Shown: positions 16,353 through 24,280 of the stretch, piece by piece
Layout of the letters: every line of letters begins with the position of its first letter
Numbering within the stretch: the first letter of the stretch is position 1
Assembly: GCF_000718025.1 (NCBI RefSeq)
Contig: NZ_JODS01000001.1
Location: 620,001 to 684,000 of the forward strand
Origin: Kitasatospora purpeofusca
GTDB lineage: Bacteria; Actinomycetota; Actinomycetes; Streptomycetales; Streptomycetaceae
Direction: 5' to 3'
DNA length: 64,000 nucleotides
Program-made: the position numbers and the translations under genes
The notes under the pieces: generated by a model
The model's input: the letters and a program-made list of their open reading frames with translations, nothing else
Told to the model about the DNA's origin: nothing
Databases searched by the model: none

Positions 16353-17971
16353 TCACCTTCGAACAGGTCGGCGTCCAGTACGCCGACGCCGAGGCGCCCA
16401 CGATCGAGGGCGTCGACCTGACCGTCCCCGAGGGCGAACTCTGCCTGCTCGTCGGCCCGTCGGGCTCCGGCAAGTCGACCCTGCTGGGCACCGTCAGCGG
16501 CCTCGTCCCGCACTTCACCGGCGGCGTGCTGCACGGCCGGGTCACCGTCGGCGGGCGCGACACCCGGGAGCACCGGCCGCGCGAACTCGCCGACCTGGTC
16601 GGCACGGTGGGCCAGGACCCGAGGGCGCACTTCGTCACCGACACGGTCGAGGACGAACTCGCCTACGGCATGGAGTCCCTGGGCCTGCCGTCGGACGTGA
16701 TGCGGCGCCGGGTCGAGGAGACCCTCGACCTCCTCGGCCTGGCCGAGCTGCGGCAGCGGGCGCTCGGCTCGCTCTCCGGCGGCCAGCAGCAGCGGGTCGC
16801 CATCGGCTCGGTGCTCACCGTCCACCCGAAGGTGCTGGTCCTGGACGAACCGACCTCCGCGCTCGATCCGGGCGCCGCCGAGGAGGTGCTGGCGGTGCTC
16901 CAGCGGCTGGTGCACGACCTCGGCACCACCGTGCTGATGGCCGAGCACCGGCTGGAGCGCGTGGTCCAGTACGCCGACCAGGTCCTGCTGCTGACCCCCG
17001 GCGCACCGCCGGTCCTGGGCGAGCCCGCCGAGATCATGGCGCACTCACCGGTCCACCCGCCGGTGGTCGGGCTCGGCCGGCTGGCCGGCTGGCACCCGCT
17101 GCCGCTCACCGTCCGCGACGCCCGCCGCCGGGCGGCCGGGCTGCGCGCCCGGCTGGACGGCCACCGGCCGCCCGCCGCCCCGGCCGCCTCCGCCACCGGC
17201 ACACCGCTCGCCACCGCCTCCCGGCTGGTGGTCCGGCGCGGCCCGGTCCCGGCCCTGCGCGGCGTCGACCTCACCCTGCACGCCGGGACGATCACCGCGC
17301 TGATGGGCCGCAACGGCGCCGGCAAGTCCACCCTGCTCGGCGCGCTGGTCGGCCTGCACGCGCCGGCCTCCGGCTCGGTCGACATCGGCGGCCGCACCCC
17401 GCACCGCACCCGGCCCGCCGAACTCGTCCGCCACGTCGGTCTCGTCCCGCAGGACCCGCGCGACCTGCTGTACGGCGAGAGCGTCACCGCCGAGTGCGCC
17501 TCCGCCGACCACGACGCGGGCGCCGAACCCGGCACCTGCCGCGCCCTGGTGGAGCGGCTGCTGCCCGGCCTGCCCGACGCCGTCCACCCGCGCGACCTCT
17601 CCGAGGGCCAGCGGCTCACCCTCGCCCTGGCGGTGGTGCTGACCGCCCGCCCGCCGCTGATCCTGCTCGACGAGCCCACCCGCGGCCTCGACTACGCGGC
17701 CAAGGCCCGGCTGGTCGAGATCCTGCGCGGCCTCGCCGCCGAGGGCCACGGCGTCCTGCTCGCCACCCACGACGTCGAACTGGCCGCCGAACTCTCCGAC
17801 CGCACGGCCGTCCTGGCCGACGGCGAGATCGTCGCGGACGGCCCGACCCCCGAGGTGGTGCTCGGCTCGCCGGCCTTCGCCCCGCAGGTCGCCAAGATCC
17901 TCGCCCCGGGCCCCTGGCTCACCGTCCGCCAGGTCGCCGGGGCCCTCGACCGGATCGGACCCGACGCATGA
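16349..17971 (+). CDS. ECF transporter fused double ATPase (EcfA-EcfA')
   Basis: This 540-residue protein fuses the two ATPase subunits of an ECF importer. First half: Walker A GPSGSGKST (about 35-43), Q-loop VGQDPRAHF, signature LSGGQQQR, Walker B VLVLDEPTSALD, H-loop AEHR. Second half: Walker A GRNGAGKST, Q-loop VPQDPRDLL, signature LSEGQ, Walker B LILLDEPTRGLD, H-loop ATHD. A Pro/Ala linker near residue 280 joins them. The second signature has Glu for the usual Gly. GTG start overlaps the T-component stop (GTGA). Confidence 0.92.
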   Translation: MITFEQVGVQYADAEAPTIEGVDLTVPEGELCLLVGPSGSGKSTLLGTVSGLVPHFTGGVLHGRVTVGGRDTREHRPRELADLVGTVGQDPRAHFVTDTVEDELAYGMESLGLPSDVMRRRVEETLDLLGLAELRQRALGSLSGGQQQRVAIGSVLTVHPKVLVLDEPTSALDPGAAEEVLAVLQRLVHDLGTTVLMAEHRLERVVQYADQVLLLTPGAPPVLGEPAEIMAHSPVHPPVVGLGRLAGWHPLPLTVRDARRRAAGLRARLDGHRPPAAPAASATGTPLATASRLVVRRGPVPALRGVDLTLHAGTITALMGRNGAGKSTLLGALVGLHAPASGSVDIGGRTPHRTRPAELVRHVGLVPQDPRDLLYGESVTAECASADHDAGAEPGTCRALVERLLPGLPDAVHPRDLSEGQRLTLALAVVLTARPPLILLDEPTRGLDYAAKARLVEILRGLAAEGHGVLLATHDVELAAELSDRTAVLADGEIVADGPTPEVVLGSPAFAPQVAKILAPGPWLTVRQVAGALDRIGPDA

Positions 17972-18822
17972 CCCCGCCGACCCCGCTCGCCCGCCCGGTC
18001 CCGCTCGGCCGCCGCTCGGTCCTCGCCCTGGCCCTGACCTCGCTGGTCGGCGTGGCCGGCTTCGGCTGGCCGCTGCTCGCCTCCACCCGCTCCGCCCTGG
18101 TCGGCCACTCCGCCGACGCCCCCTGGCTGTTCGCCCTGCTGCTCCCGCTGCTCCTCGCCGTCGTCGTCGCCCAGATCTCCGAGGGCCGGACGGCGGGCGG
18201 CGGGGCCCCCGGGCTGGACGCCAAGTCGGTCGCGCTCCTCGGCGTCCTCGCGGCCGCCGGCGCGGCCCTGCGCCCGCTCGGCGCGGGCACGGCCGGGCTG
18301 GAGCCGATGTTCTTCCTGATGGTGCTGTCCGGCCGGGTGCTCGGACCGGGCTTCGGCTTCGTCCTCGGCGCGCTGTCGATGTTCGCCTCCGCGCTGCTCA
18401 CCGGCGGCGTCGGGCCCTGGCTGCCGTTCCAGATGCTCGCCATGGGCTGGGTGTGCCTCGGCGCCGGCCTCCTCCCCGGCCCGGCCCGGCTGCGCGGCCG
18501 CCGCGAACTCGCGCTGCTCGCCGCCTACGGAGCCGTCGCCTCGCTGCTCTACGGCGTGGTGATGAACCTCCAGGGCTGGCCCTACATCGCCGGCCTCGCG
18601 AGTTCGATCTCCTTCGTCCCCGGCGACCCGGTGTCCGAGAACCTGGTCCGCTTCGCCGTCTACTGCCTCACCACGTCCCTCGGCTGGGACCTCCCCCGCG
18701 CCGCCCTGACCGTGGTCCTCTGCCTCACCCTGGGCACCCCGGTCCTGCGCGCCCTGCGCCGCGCCACCCGCCGCGCCGCCTTCGCCGCCCCGGTCGCCTT
18801 CCGTCCCCCGCCGGACAGGTGA
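17968..18822 (+). CDS. ECF transporter substrate-binding S component
   Basis: This 284-residue membrane protein has about six hydrophobic segments, including the stretch LGPGFGFVLGALSMFASALLTGGVGPWLPFQM typical of ECF S components (AxxxA-type contacts with EcfT). It overlaps the ATPase gene by ATGA and ends the operon. Given the cobalamin riboswitch and toroid partners, the substrate is most likely cobalamin or a precursor corrinoid, making it a CbrT-like S subunit by context. The stop codon lies inside the left copy of the 21-bp direct repeat. Confidence 0.85.
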   Translation: MTPPTPLARPVPLGRRSVLALALTSLVGVAGFGWPLLASTRSALVGHSADAPWLFALLLPLLLAVVVAQISEGRTAGGGAPGLDAKSVALLGVLAAAGAALRPLGAGTAGLEPMFFLMVLSGRVLGPGFGFVLGALSMFASALLTGGVGPWLPFQMLAMGWVCLGAGLLPGPARLRGRRELALLAAYGAVASLLYGVVMNLQGWPYIAGLASSISFVPGDPVSENLVRFAVYCLTTSLGWDLPRAALTVVLCLTLGTPVLRALRRATRRAAFAAPVAFRPPPDR

Positions 18823-18838
18823 ACCGTGCGGCGCGGAC
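18818..18838 (+). repeat. Left copy of 21-bp direct repeat bounding the accessory segment
   Basis: These 21 bases are identical to 25676-25696. The repeat starts GGTGAACCGTG and ends CGGCGCGGAC; its TGA at 18820-18822 is the stop codon of the ECF S-component gene. Similarity extends a few bases to the left. Position at a gene's 3' end is what an integration site would show. Confidence 0.8.
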
Positions 18839-18874
18839 CCGACCCCGCGCCGGAGGGACCACCTTCACCCGCCG

Positions 18875-19366
18875 TCAGTCGTCGGCCCCGGGGGCGAAGT
18901 AGTCACGGAGCATGACGGTCGTCCATTCGGCCTGACGCTGCTCTCCGCGAGGGCCCATCTCGTCGAACCACGGCTTCACGTCCAGGACCGGCGTGCCGTC
19001 GACGGCGTCGAGGTCTTCGACGTGCAGGTCCAGCCCGTCGACCTTGAGCAGGCGGCAACGTGACACACCCAGCCAGTTCAGGCGTCGCATGTTGCGGTGG
19101 CCGAAGATCCCGACCTCCGGCCACTCCGGGTTGCCCCGAGGCCGACGGGCGCCGAGGTTCAGGTCGGTCGGGTCGGTGAGGTGGAAGCGGAAGACGATCT
19201 CCAGGTGCGAGAAGTCCTCAAGACCCTTGGTCGCGTCGGCGGTGAAGAGGACTCCGTCCAGCCGGACAATCGCCCGGGTGCCGCCCCAGAAGTCGTCCGT
19301 GGGGTCGACCCGTCCGCCGACCACACGGCCGAGGGCCTCGACCTCGAACGTCTCTCGCTCTGCCAT
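18875..19366 (-). CDS. TrmO/TsaA-like tRNA N6-threonylcarbamoyladenosine methyltransferase-like protein
   Basis: This 163-residue protein resembles the TrmO (YaeB/TsaA) family, whose E. coli member N6-methylates t6A37 of tRNA-Thr using SAM. Seen here are the signature DGTPVLDVKPWF near the C-terminus, FSHLEIVFRFH, and GVSRCRLLKVDGLDLHVEDLDAVDG. The canonical HRNMRRLN segment is present as GIFGHRNMRRLNWLGVS, versus SPxRPNPIGLS in TrmO, so substrate binding may differ. The ATG at 19366 has GAGGAGT upstream. It lies just inside the left repeat of the accessory segment. Confidence 0.75.
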   Translation of the reverse strand: MAERETFEVEALGRVVGGRVDPTDDFWGGTRAIVRLDGVLFTADATKGLEDFSHLEIVFRFHLTDPTDLNLGARRPRGNPEWPEVGIFGHRNMRRLNWLGVSRCRLLKVDGLDLHVEDLDAVDGTPVLDVKPWFDEMGPRGEQRQAEWTTVMLRDYFAPGADD

Positions 19367-19379
19367 CAGTGACTCCTCG

Positions 19380-20762
19380 TCAAGCTGCTTCGGAAAGGTA
19401 CGCGGCAGCACGCGCGTCGATCTCGTTGATCGCCGCGCTACCGCGCCGCCGGTAGGGGGAGAGCAGGGTGCGCATGTCAGCGGCGGCCTGGCGGGTGCGG
19501 CCGGAGCGTACGCCGTCCATCGCGTCGAGAGCCTGCGACCAGGTGGCACAGGCTCGGTCGACGTTGTTCATCTGCACGTACACGGAACCGAGGTATCCCA
19601 GGGTCACCGCGTGGGTGCGGGTGAACTTCGTCGCCTTGCGGGTGCGGACGCTGTGGTGGAACTCGCGGACCGAGCCGTCGAGATCCCCCATGTCGCGCAG
19701 GGCACACGCGGTTTCGTGGGCCAGGCTGGCCTCACCGAAGAAGAACACCCGGTTCGGCTCGGCGATGTCGTCACCGGCGGCGGAGAGATCGTCCTCGGCC
19801 CGCAGCAGCGCCTTGGCGGCGGCGTTCCTGCGGCCGGCGGCAGCCAGGCTCCGGGCATGGACTACGTCGAGGAGGGCCCGCTCCCGTGGCGAGGCAAGCG
19901 CGTACCGGTCGCCGTCGACGGATGCGGCGGCGAGGTCGAGAGCCTGCTGGTAGTGCCCGAGGTCGATGGCCTGGTGCGCCATCGCCCGCAGAACGTGGGC
20001 GGCCATCGGTGGATCGCCGGCCTCAGCAGCGAGTTTCACCGCCTCGGCGAAGTACCGCTGGGCTGTCGCATGCCGGCCGGCGTCGAACGCCATCCAACCA
20101 GCCAGATAGGCAAGTTCACTGGCTGTCGAGTAGAGATCACGACGCACTCGCTCGTCAGTGAACTTCCCTCGAAGGTAGCCGGTGACGTCGGTCGTCAGGT
20201 ACTGCACCACGGACGTCCAGGCATGACCGCCGCCTCGCCGCTGATCGACTTGTGAGAACAGGACGGTCATCTCACGGACGGCTGCCAGATCTCCAGGACC
20301 CACCCGCCGGGTTGCCGCAGTGCTACGCACGGTGCCCCGCTCGGCCATGCGTTGCCACCAGTCCTCTTCGGGCAGGGAGAGTGCGGCTACCGAGTAGACC
20401 GCCACCCCCAGCGCCCGCCTGCGTTCCACGTCCACGTCGGTTCTCCCGAGTTCGGCCAGCGCGCTCAGCGTATCCGCGTCCCAGTCGGCTTTCCGGGGTG
20501 CGGGCGCGATCAGACCAATCTCCTCCAGTGTCACGACCCGTCCGCCGAGCGCACGGCCCAACGCCTCGGCCAGGAAGGCGCCGACGTTACCGGCCGGCTG
20601 ACCACCGTTCTTCCAGTGCGTGATGCTCGACTTGTTGGTCTCCAGGAGTTCGTCGTGCTCGGCCGCCACCCGCCTGACCAGGCGCGCGATCGCATCGCCG
20701 GAGAGCTTCGTCCCGTCGATGACCTTCCGCAGCCGCTCGTTCGGTTCCCTCGTCGGCGCCAA
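19380..20762 (-). CDS. Helix-turn-helix regulator with helical-repeat domain
   Basis: The likely start is TTG 20762 preceded by CAGGGAGG; the frame stays open to 20942. The 460-residue product has an N-terminal HTH-like region (ERLRKVIDGTKLSGDAIARL...NKSSITHWKNGGQPAG), common in Streptomyces accessory regulators. It is followed by about 300 residues of TPR-like helical repeats (for example HYQQALDLAAASVDGDRYAL and YLGSVYVQMNNVDRACATWSQAL). Such proteins typically sense a peptide or small molecule. It is divergent from the tiny ORFs and probably controls the segment. Confidence 0.75.
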   Translation of the reverse strand: MAPTREPNERLRKVIDGTKLSGDAIARLVRRVAAEHDELLETNKSSITHWKNGGQPAGNVGAFLAEALGRALGGRVVTLEEIGLIAPAPRKADWDADTLSALAELGRTDVDVERRRALGVAVYSVAALSLPEEDWWQRMAERGTVRSTAATRRVGPGDLAAVREMTVLFSQVDQRRGGGHAWTSVVQYLTTDVTGYLRGKFTDERVRRDLYSTASELAYLAGWMAFDAGRHATAQRYFAEAVKLAAEAGDPPMAAHVLRAMAHQAIDLGHYQQALDLAAASVDGDRYALASPRERALLDVVHARSLAAAGRRNAAAKALLRAEDDLSAAGDDIAEPNRVFFFGEASLAHETACALRDMGDLDGSVREFHHSVRTRKATKFTRTHAVTLGYLGSVYVQMNNVDRACATWSQALDAMDGVRSGRTRQAAADMRTLLSPYRRRGSAAINEIDARAAAYLSEAA

Positions 20763-20784
20763 AGCGCACCTCCCTGACGGGCCG

Positions 20785-20802
20785 TTAAACCGCTTAAACC
20801 GC
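20785..20802. promoter_or_regulatory. Tandem 9-bp repeat, candidate operator
   Basis: TTAAACCGC occurs twice head-to-tail (20785-20793 and 20794-20802), 22 bp before the regulator's TTG start and in an AT-rich patch. It is a likely autoregulatory site or promoter element. Confidence 0.45.
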
Positions 20803-20980
20803 ACAGCGTGCCCAATACCGTACTCCCAGTAGCGATCAGGCGGTTCACTAACTGCATACCGCCCGCCGGGTGGGGGGTCGATTCGGACCCTGAAGCCCTG
20901 CGGAGCGGCGGCCTGCGGCGACTCCAGCTGTGCATCCGACATCGACGCCGCCCCGCCAACTCATGACCTCGGAGAGGCTG

Positions 20981-21217
20981 ATGACGACTGCCGACCGCAC
21001 ACCGCACCCGTGGAGCCTCAACCGCACCGCCACGCTGCTGATCCCCGAGCGGCCAATCCCGCGCCGATCCACGAGTCCGACCCGGAAGGGCGCCGCCGCG
21101 ACCAGCAATCGCATGCTGCTGGACGAGCACCGCAGCAATGACTGGCTGTACGTCCGGTGCGAGAACGCCTGGCCCTGTGGCGTGACCAGGAGCATCCGTT
21201 TCGGGAGCGTCGCATGA
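20981..21217 (+). CDS. Small hypothetical protein 1 of the accessory segment
   Basis: This 78-residue basic protein starts at ATG 20981, chosen because GGAGAG lies 5 bp upstream; another ATG is at 20963. The sequence is Arg/Thr/Pro-rich with a Cys pair in RCENAWPCG. No recognised domain. Its stop overlaps the next ATG (ATGA at 21214-21217), so the three small ORFs are translationally coupled. Confidence 0.5.
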   Translation: MTTADRTPHPWSLNRTATLLIPERPIPRRSTSPTRKGAAATSNRMLLDEHRSNDWLYVRCENAWPCGVTRSIRFGSVA

Positions 21218-21360
21218 TCAACGGAGAGCTCATTCAGGCCGACGGTCGGACGGTCGTCCTCGTCCCGAACCGGGACCGAGCCCGCCGACGCGCCCTGGTC
21301 CTGCATCAGCTCGCCGCCGGTCGCCGTCGCTGCAAGAAGCGCCGGGGGTCGGTCGCGTGA
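21214..21360 (+). CDS. Small hypothetical protein 2 of the accessory segment
   Basis: This 48-residue, strongly basic protein (C-terminal RRRCKKRR) opens MINGELIQADGRTVVLVPN, which looks like one beta hairpin. The ATG overlaps the previous stop and its own stop overlaps the next GTG (GTGA, 21357-21360). It is kept as real because of this double coupling, not because of any known family. Confidence 0.5.
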   Translation: MINGELIQADGRTVVLVPNRDRARRRALVLHQLAAGRRRCKKRRGSVA

Positions 21361-21560
21361 GCGCCGAGAACTCCCCGGACTTCAAGCTCCCGGAGGACCG
21401 CCGCCAGGGCCTGTACATCCGTACGTTCAAGATCGCGAAGGACGGCACCCGGTACGACGACTCCGGCGTCATCACCGTGGAGTCGGAACCCGACGCCTCC
21501 GCCTACCACCCCGCGGCAACCTGGCCCGCCTGCCGCTGCCCGAAGCATCGCAACGGCTGA
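21357..21560 (+). CDS. Small hypothetical protein 3 of the accessory segment
   Basis: This 67-residue protein begins at GTG 21357. It contains GLYIRTFKIAKDGTRYDDSG and ends with a Cys/His cluster CRCPKHRNG, suggesting a possible metal or nucleic-acid contact. It lies 52 bp before the epimerase gene and is probably co-transcribed with it. Function unknown. Confidence 0.5.
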   Translation: MSAENSPDFKLPEDRRQGLYIRTFKIAKDGTRYDDSGVITVESEPDASAYHPAATWPACRCPKHRNG

Positions 21561-21612
21561 CCCCGCCTCCCCGCAGCACCACCCGTCCCACATGTGAGAG
21601 GAAGAGCCTCCC

Positions 21613-22620
21613 TTGTCCCTCGAACAACTCTCAGGAAAGACCGTCCTGGTCACCGGTGCCGGCGGCCTGATCGGCAGCCGCCTCACGTCCCGGCTCCGCC
21701 GGCTCGGCGCCCGCCCCATCTCCGTCTGCAAGCTCGACGCCTACCCGCACGAGGTGTACCGCGAGCGGTTCGGCATCGACGCCGCCGACCCGGACTTCAT
21801 CGTCGGCGACATCGCCGAACCGAACCTGATGCGCAAGGTGGTCTCCGACTGCGACTACGTGATCCACGCCGCCGCCCTGGCCGACGTGGCGGCCTGCACG
21901 CGCCGGCCTCTGGACGCCATCGACACCAACATCACCGGCACCCAGCGGGTCCTGGACGCCGTCGCCGCCTCGGACCGGGTACGGAGGATGGTGTTCGTCT
22001 CCTCCGCCAGCGTCTACGGCAACGGCAGCCCCCGGTTCGTGGAGGGCGCGGCGGTCCAGCCGGTGTCCGTGTACGGCAACAGCAAGGCGTGGGGCGAGTA
22101 CCAGACCGCCGCGGTGCTCGGCGGTGCCGGTATCTCGTACGCCGTGGTGCGGTACTTCTCGGTCTACGGCGAACCGCAGGTCGTGAAGGAGCGAAGCCAC
22201 TCCTGGGTGGTCGCGTGGTTCGCCATGCGGGCCGCGCTCGGGCTGTCGCTGCACCTCAACGGTGGTGGGCACCAGATCCGCGACATGGTCCACGTCGACG
22301 ACATCGCCACCGGCACGCTGCGAGCACTGGTCGCACCCCGTGCGCACGAGGAGACCATCAACATCGGTACTGGGCTTGGCACTTCCATCCGGCAGATCGC
22401 CGAGCTCGTCCGCGGCCACTACCCGGACGTCCCGTTGGTCGAGACGCCCATGCCGTCCGGCGACCCAAAGGGCGGATACGCCTCCGTCGAGCGGATGGAG
22501 GAGCTGCTGGAGTGGCGGCCGAGCATCACGGTGACGGAAGGCGTCGCCCGATACGTGGCCTGGTTGAAGGCCACGCCGGAGGCCGTTCCCGACTGGATGC
22601 GCCAGGCGGCAGCCGCCTAG
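21613..22620 (+). CDS. NAD-dependent epimerase/dehydratase (extended SDR)
   Basis: This 335-residue extended short-chain dehydrogenase is probably a nucleotide-sugar epimerase or dehydratase. It shows the cofactor loop TGAGGLIG (about 15-22), HAAALADV, the active-site Ser in VSSASVYG, and the YGNSK (YxxxK) catalytic pair, followed by RYFSVYGEPQ and DMVHVDDIATG typical of UDP-glucose-4-epimerase relatives. The start is TTG 21613 with GAGAGGAAGAG upstream. Its stop shares the bases CTAG with the stop of the convergent glycosyltransferase. Confidence 0.85.
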   Translation: MSLEQLSGKTVLVTGAGGLIGSRLTSRLRRLGARPISVCKLDAYPHEVYRERFGIDAADPDFIVGDIAEPNLMRKVVSDCDYVIHAAALADVAACTRRPLDAIDTNITGTQRVLDAVAASDRVRRMVFVSSASVYGNGSPRFVEGAAVQPVSVYGNSKAWGEYQTAAVLGGAGISYAVVRYFSVYGEPQVVKERSHSWVVAWFAMRAALGLSLHLNGGGHQIRDMVHVDDIATGTLRALVAPRAHEETINIGTGLGTSIRQIAELVRGHYPDVPLVETPMPSGDPKGGYASVERMEELLEWRPSITVTEGVARYVAWLKATPEAVPDWMRQAAAA

Positions 22621-23480
22621 ACGATCGGCGGACGCCCCAGCCGGGTCATGGTCCACACCGTGCGCCAGCGCAACGGCTTACGCCGCCCGCACGGGGTGCG
22701 CCAGCCCTCGGCGAAGCCCGCGAACCACGCCTTGAGGCCGGCCGCGTCCCTGGTCCGGGCGACGGTGAGCGCCATCCACACGCCGAGGTAGACCGGCACC
22801 AGCAGAGCCGGGAGGTGCCGACGCGCCAGGTACACCCGGTTGCGGGCGTTCACCCGGTAGAAGAAGGAGTGCCGGGTCGGGCTGGTGCGCGGGTGCTGGA
22901 GCAGCAGCTCGGGGACGTAGAGCACCCGCCACCCGGAATCCAGGGCCCGCCAGGCCATGTCGGTCTCCTCGTGCGCGAAGAAGAAGGAGTCCGGCCAGTC
23001 GCCGACCTGCCCCAGCATCTTCGAGGACAGGGCGTGGCCTCCGCCGAGGAAGCTGGTCACCTCGCCGCCGCGCATCGGGTCGCCGGCCCGCAGCCGGGGG
23101 ACGTGGCGCCGCTGGGTGAGGCCGGTCTCGTCCGCGATCCGGAAGCTCACGATGCCCAGCCGGGGGTCTGCCTCGTACAGGGCGGTGATCCGGGCGAGGA
23201 CGTCGTCGGCGACCAGCAGGCCGTCGTCGTCCAGGTCGATCACCACGTCCACGTCCCGCAGGTGGTCGAGGGCGGCGTTGCGACCGCCGGTCACCCCGAG
23301 ATTGTCCGCGAGTTCCACGCCCTCCACCCCGGCGGGCAGTTCCGGCAGCACGCACCCGTTGCCGACCACCACGACCTTCGCGGCCTTGACCGCCTGCATC
23401 TCCACCGAGGCCAGCAACTCGGCCAGTTCCTTCGGCCGCGTGCCCATGGTCAGCACCGCCACGCCCAGCTTGACGCCCAC
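22617..23480 (-). CDS. GT2-family glycosyltransferase
   Basis: This 287-residue GT-A enzyme has a nucleotide-binding start (VAVLTMGTRPKELAELLASV), a DxD-type metal site inside VVIDLDDDGLL, a GGGHALS loop, and FFFAHEETDMAWRALDSGW, the conserved ED/ETD acceptor region of rhamnosyl- and mannosyl-type GT2 enzymes. GTG 23480 is chosen for the GAAGGGAAGAGG just upstream. It converges on the epimerase with overlapping stops and is divergent by 28 bp from the HD gene. The epimerase could supply its sugar donor. Confidence 0.8.
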   Translation of the reverse strand: MGVKLGVAVLTMGTRPKELAELLASVEMQAVKAAKVVVVGNGCVLPELPAGVEGVELADNLGVTGGRNAALDHLRDVDVVIDLDDDGLLVADDVLARITALYEADPRLGIVSFRIADETGLTQRRHVPRLRAGDPMRGGEVTSFLGGGHALSSKMLGQVGDWPDSFFFAHEETDMAWRALDSGWRVLYVPELLLQHPRTSPTRHSFFYRVNARNRVYLARRHLPALLVPVYLGVWMALTVARTRDAAGLKAWFAGFAEGWRTPCGRRKPLRWRTVWTMTRLGRPPIV

Positions 23481-23508
23481 CGAACCTCTTCCCTTCGAGG
23501 AACCAGAG

Positions 23509-24270
23509 ATGACCTCACGAACACCGAAGCCGGGTGGCACGTCGCTCCGAGAACTCGCCGAGAACCGGAGCCTTCCCGCCCATCAGGTCATGGACCAGGA
23601 CACACTCGCCTGGATCGCCAGGAACCGGCCCGAAGCCTCAGCCGCGCCGCCCACCCTGCCACATCCGCCACTCATGCTGGTACCGGACGTCACCTGGTTC
23701 GCGGAGCCTCAGCTCGTGGACTCCATCCACGGCATCCGGCACAACGCCCGCGTCTCCCTGCTCGCCGGTCTGCTCGCCCAGGAGTACGGGCTCGACCGCG
23801 ATCACACCGCGGCCCTGTGCGCCGCCGCAGCGGCCCACGACTGCCGGCGGCGCGACGACCGCGACGATCCCGGGCACGGCCGACGGGCAGCACTCTGGTT
23901 CACCCGCAACCAGCACGCCGTGACCACAACGCTCGGCCGAGAGCTCCCACCCGACCTCTCCCAGCAGGCAGCCATTGCCATCGGCCTCCACGACGTCCCG
24001 TACACGGACTTCACCTCGCAGCAGAACCTCGCCTACCAGCAGGCGCCCCACCTGATCGACCTGCTCAAGGCGGCCGACTGCCTGGACCGCTACCGGCTCC
24101 CCCTCGCCCGCTGGTGGCCGGACCCCTTCCATCTCCACATCGTCATCCCCGCATGGCTCCACCCCGTCGCCTTCGACCTCGTCGTCCGCAGCGAACAGGC
24201 CCGGCTCAACGGCGCCACCAACCACGGGGCACTCATCCATGCCGGCCAGATCCTCAACCCCCGGCAGTAG
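23509..24270 (+). CDS. HD-domain phosphohydrolase-like protein
   Basis: This 253-residue protein has the ordered metal ligands of the HD superfamily: His78 (IHGIRHNARV), His110-Asp111 (AAAHDCRR), further His124 and His161-Asp162, and Asp190 (LLKAADCLDRYR). HD enzymes hydrolyse phosphomonoesters or diesters of nucleotides; the substrate is not evident. ATG 23509 follows CGAGGAACCAG. The next gene's ribosome site (TAGGAGG) overlaps its TAG stop, so the two are made together. Confidence 0.75.
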   Translation: MTSRTPKPGGTSLRELAENRSLPAHQVMDQDTLAWIARNRPEASAAPPTLPHPPLMLVPDVTWFAEPQLVDSIHGIRHNARVSLLAGLLAQEYGLDRDHTAALCAAAAAHDCRRRDDRDDPGHGRRAALWFTRNQHAVTTTLGRELPPDLSQQAAIAIGLHDVPYTDFTSQQNLAYQQAPHLIDLLKAADCLDRYRLPLARWWPDPFHLHIVIPAWLHPVAFDLVVRSEQARLNGATNHGALIHAGQILNPRQ

Positions 24271-24280
24271 GAGGTCATCC

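Noticed and set aside
20763..20942. Extended N-terminus of the accessory regulator (start at 20942)
   Set aside because: The extra 60 residues look non-conserved and would cover the AT-rich tandem repeat; TTG 20762 has the good ribosome site.
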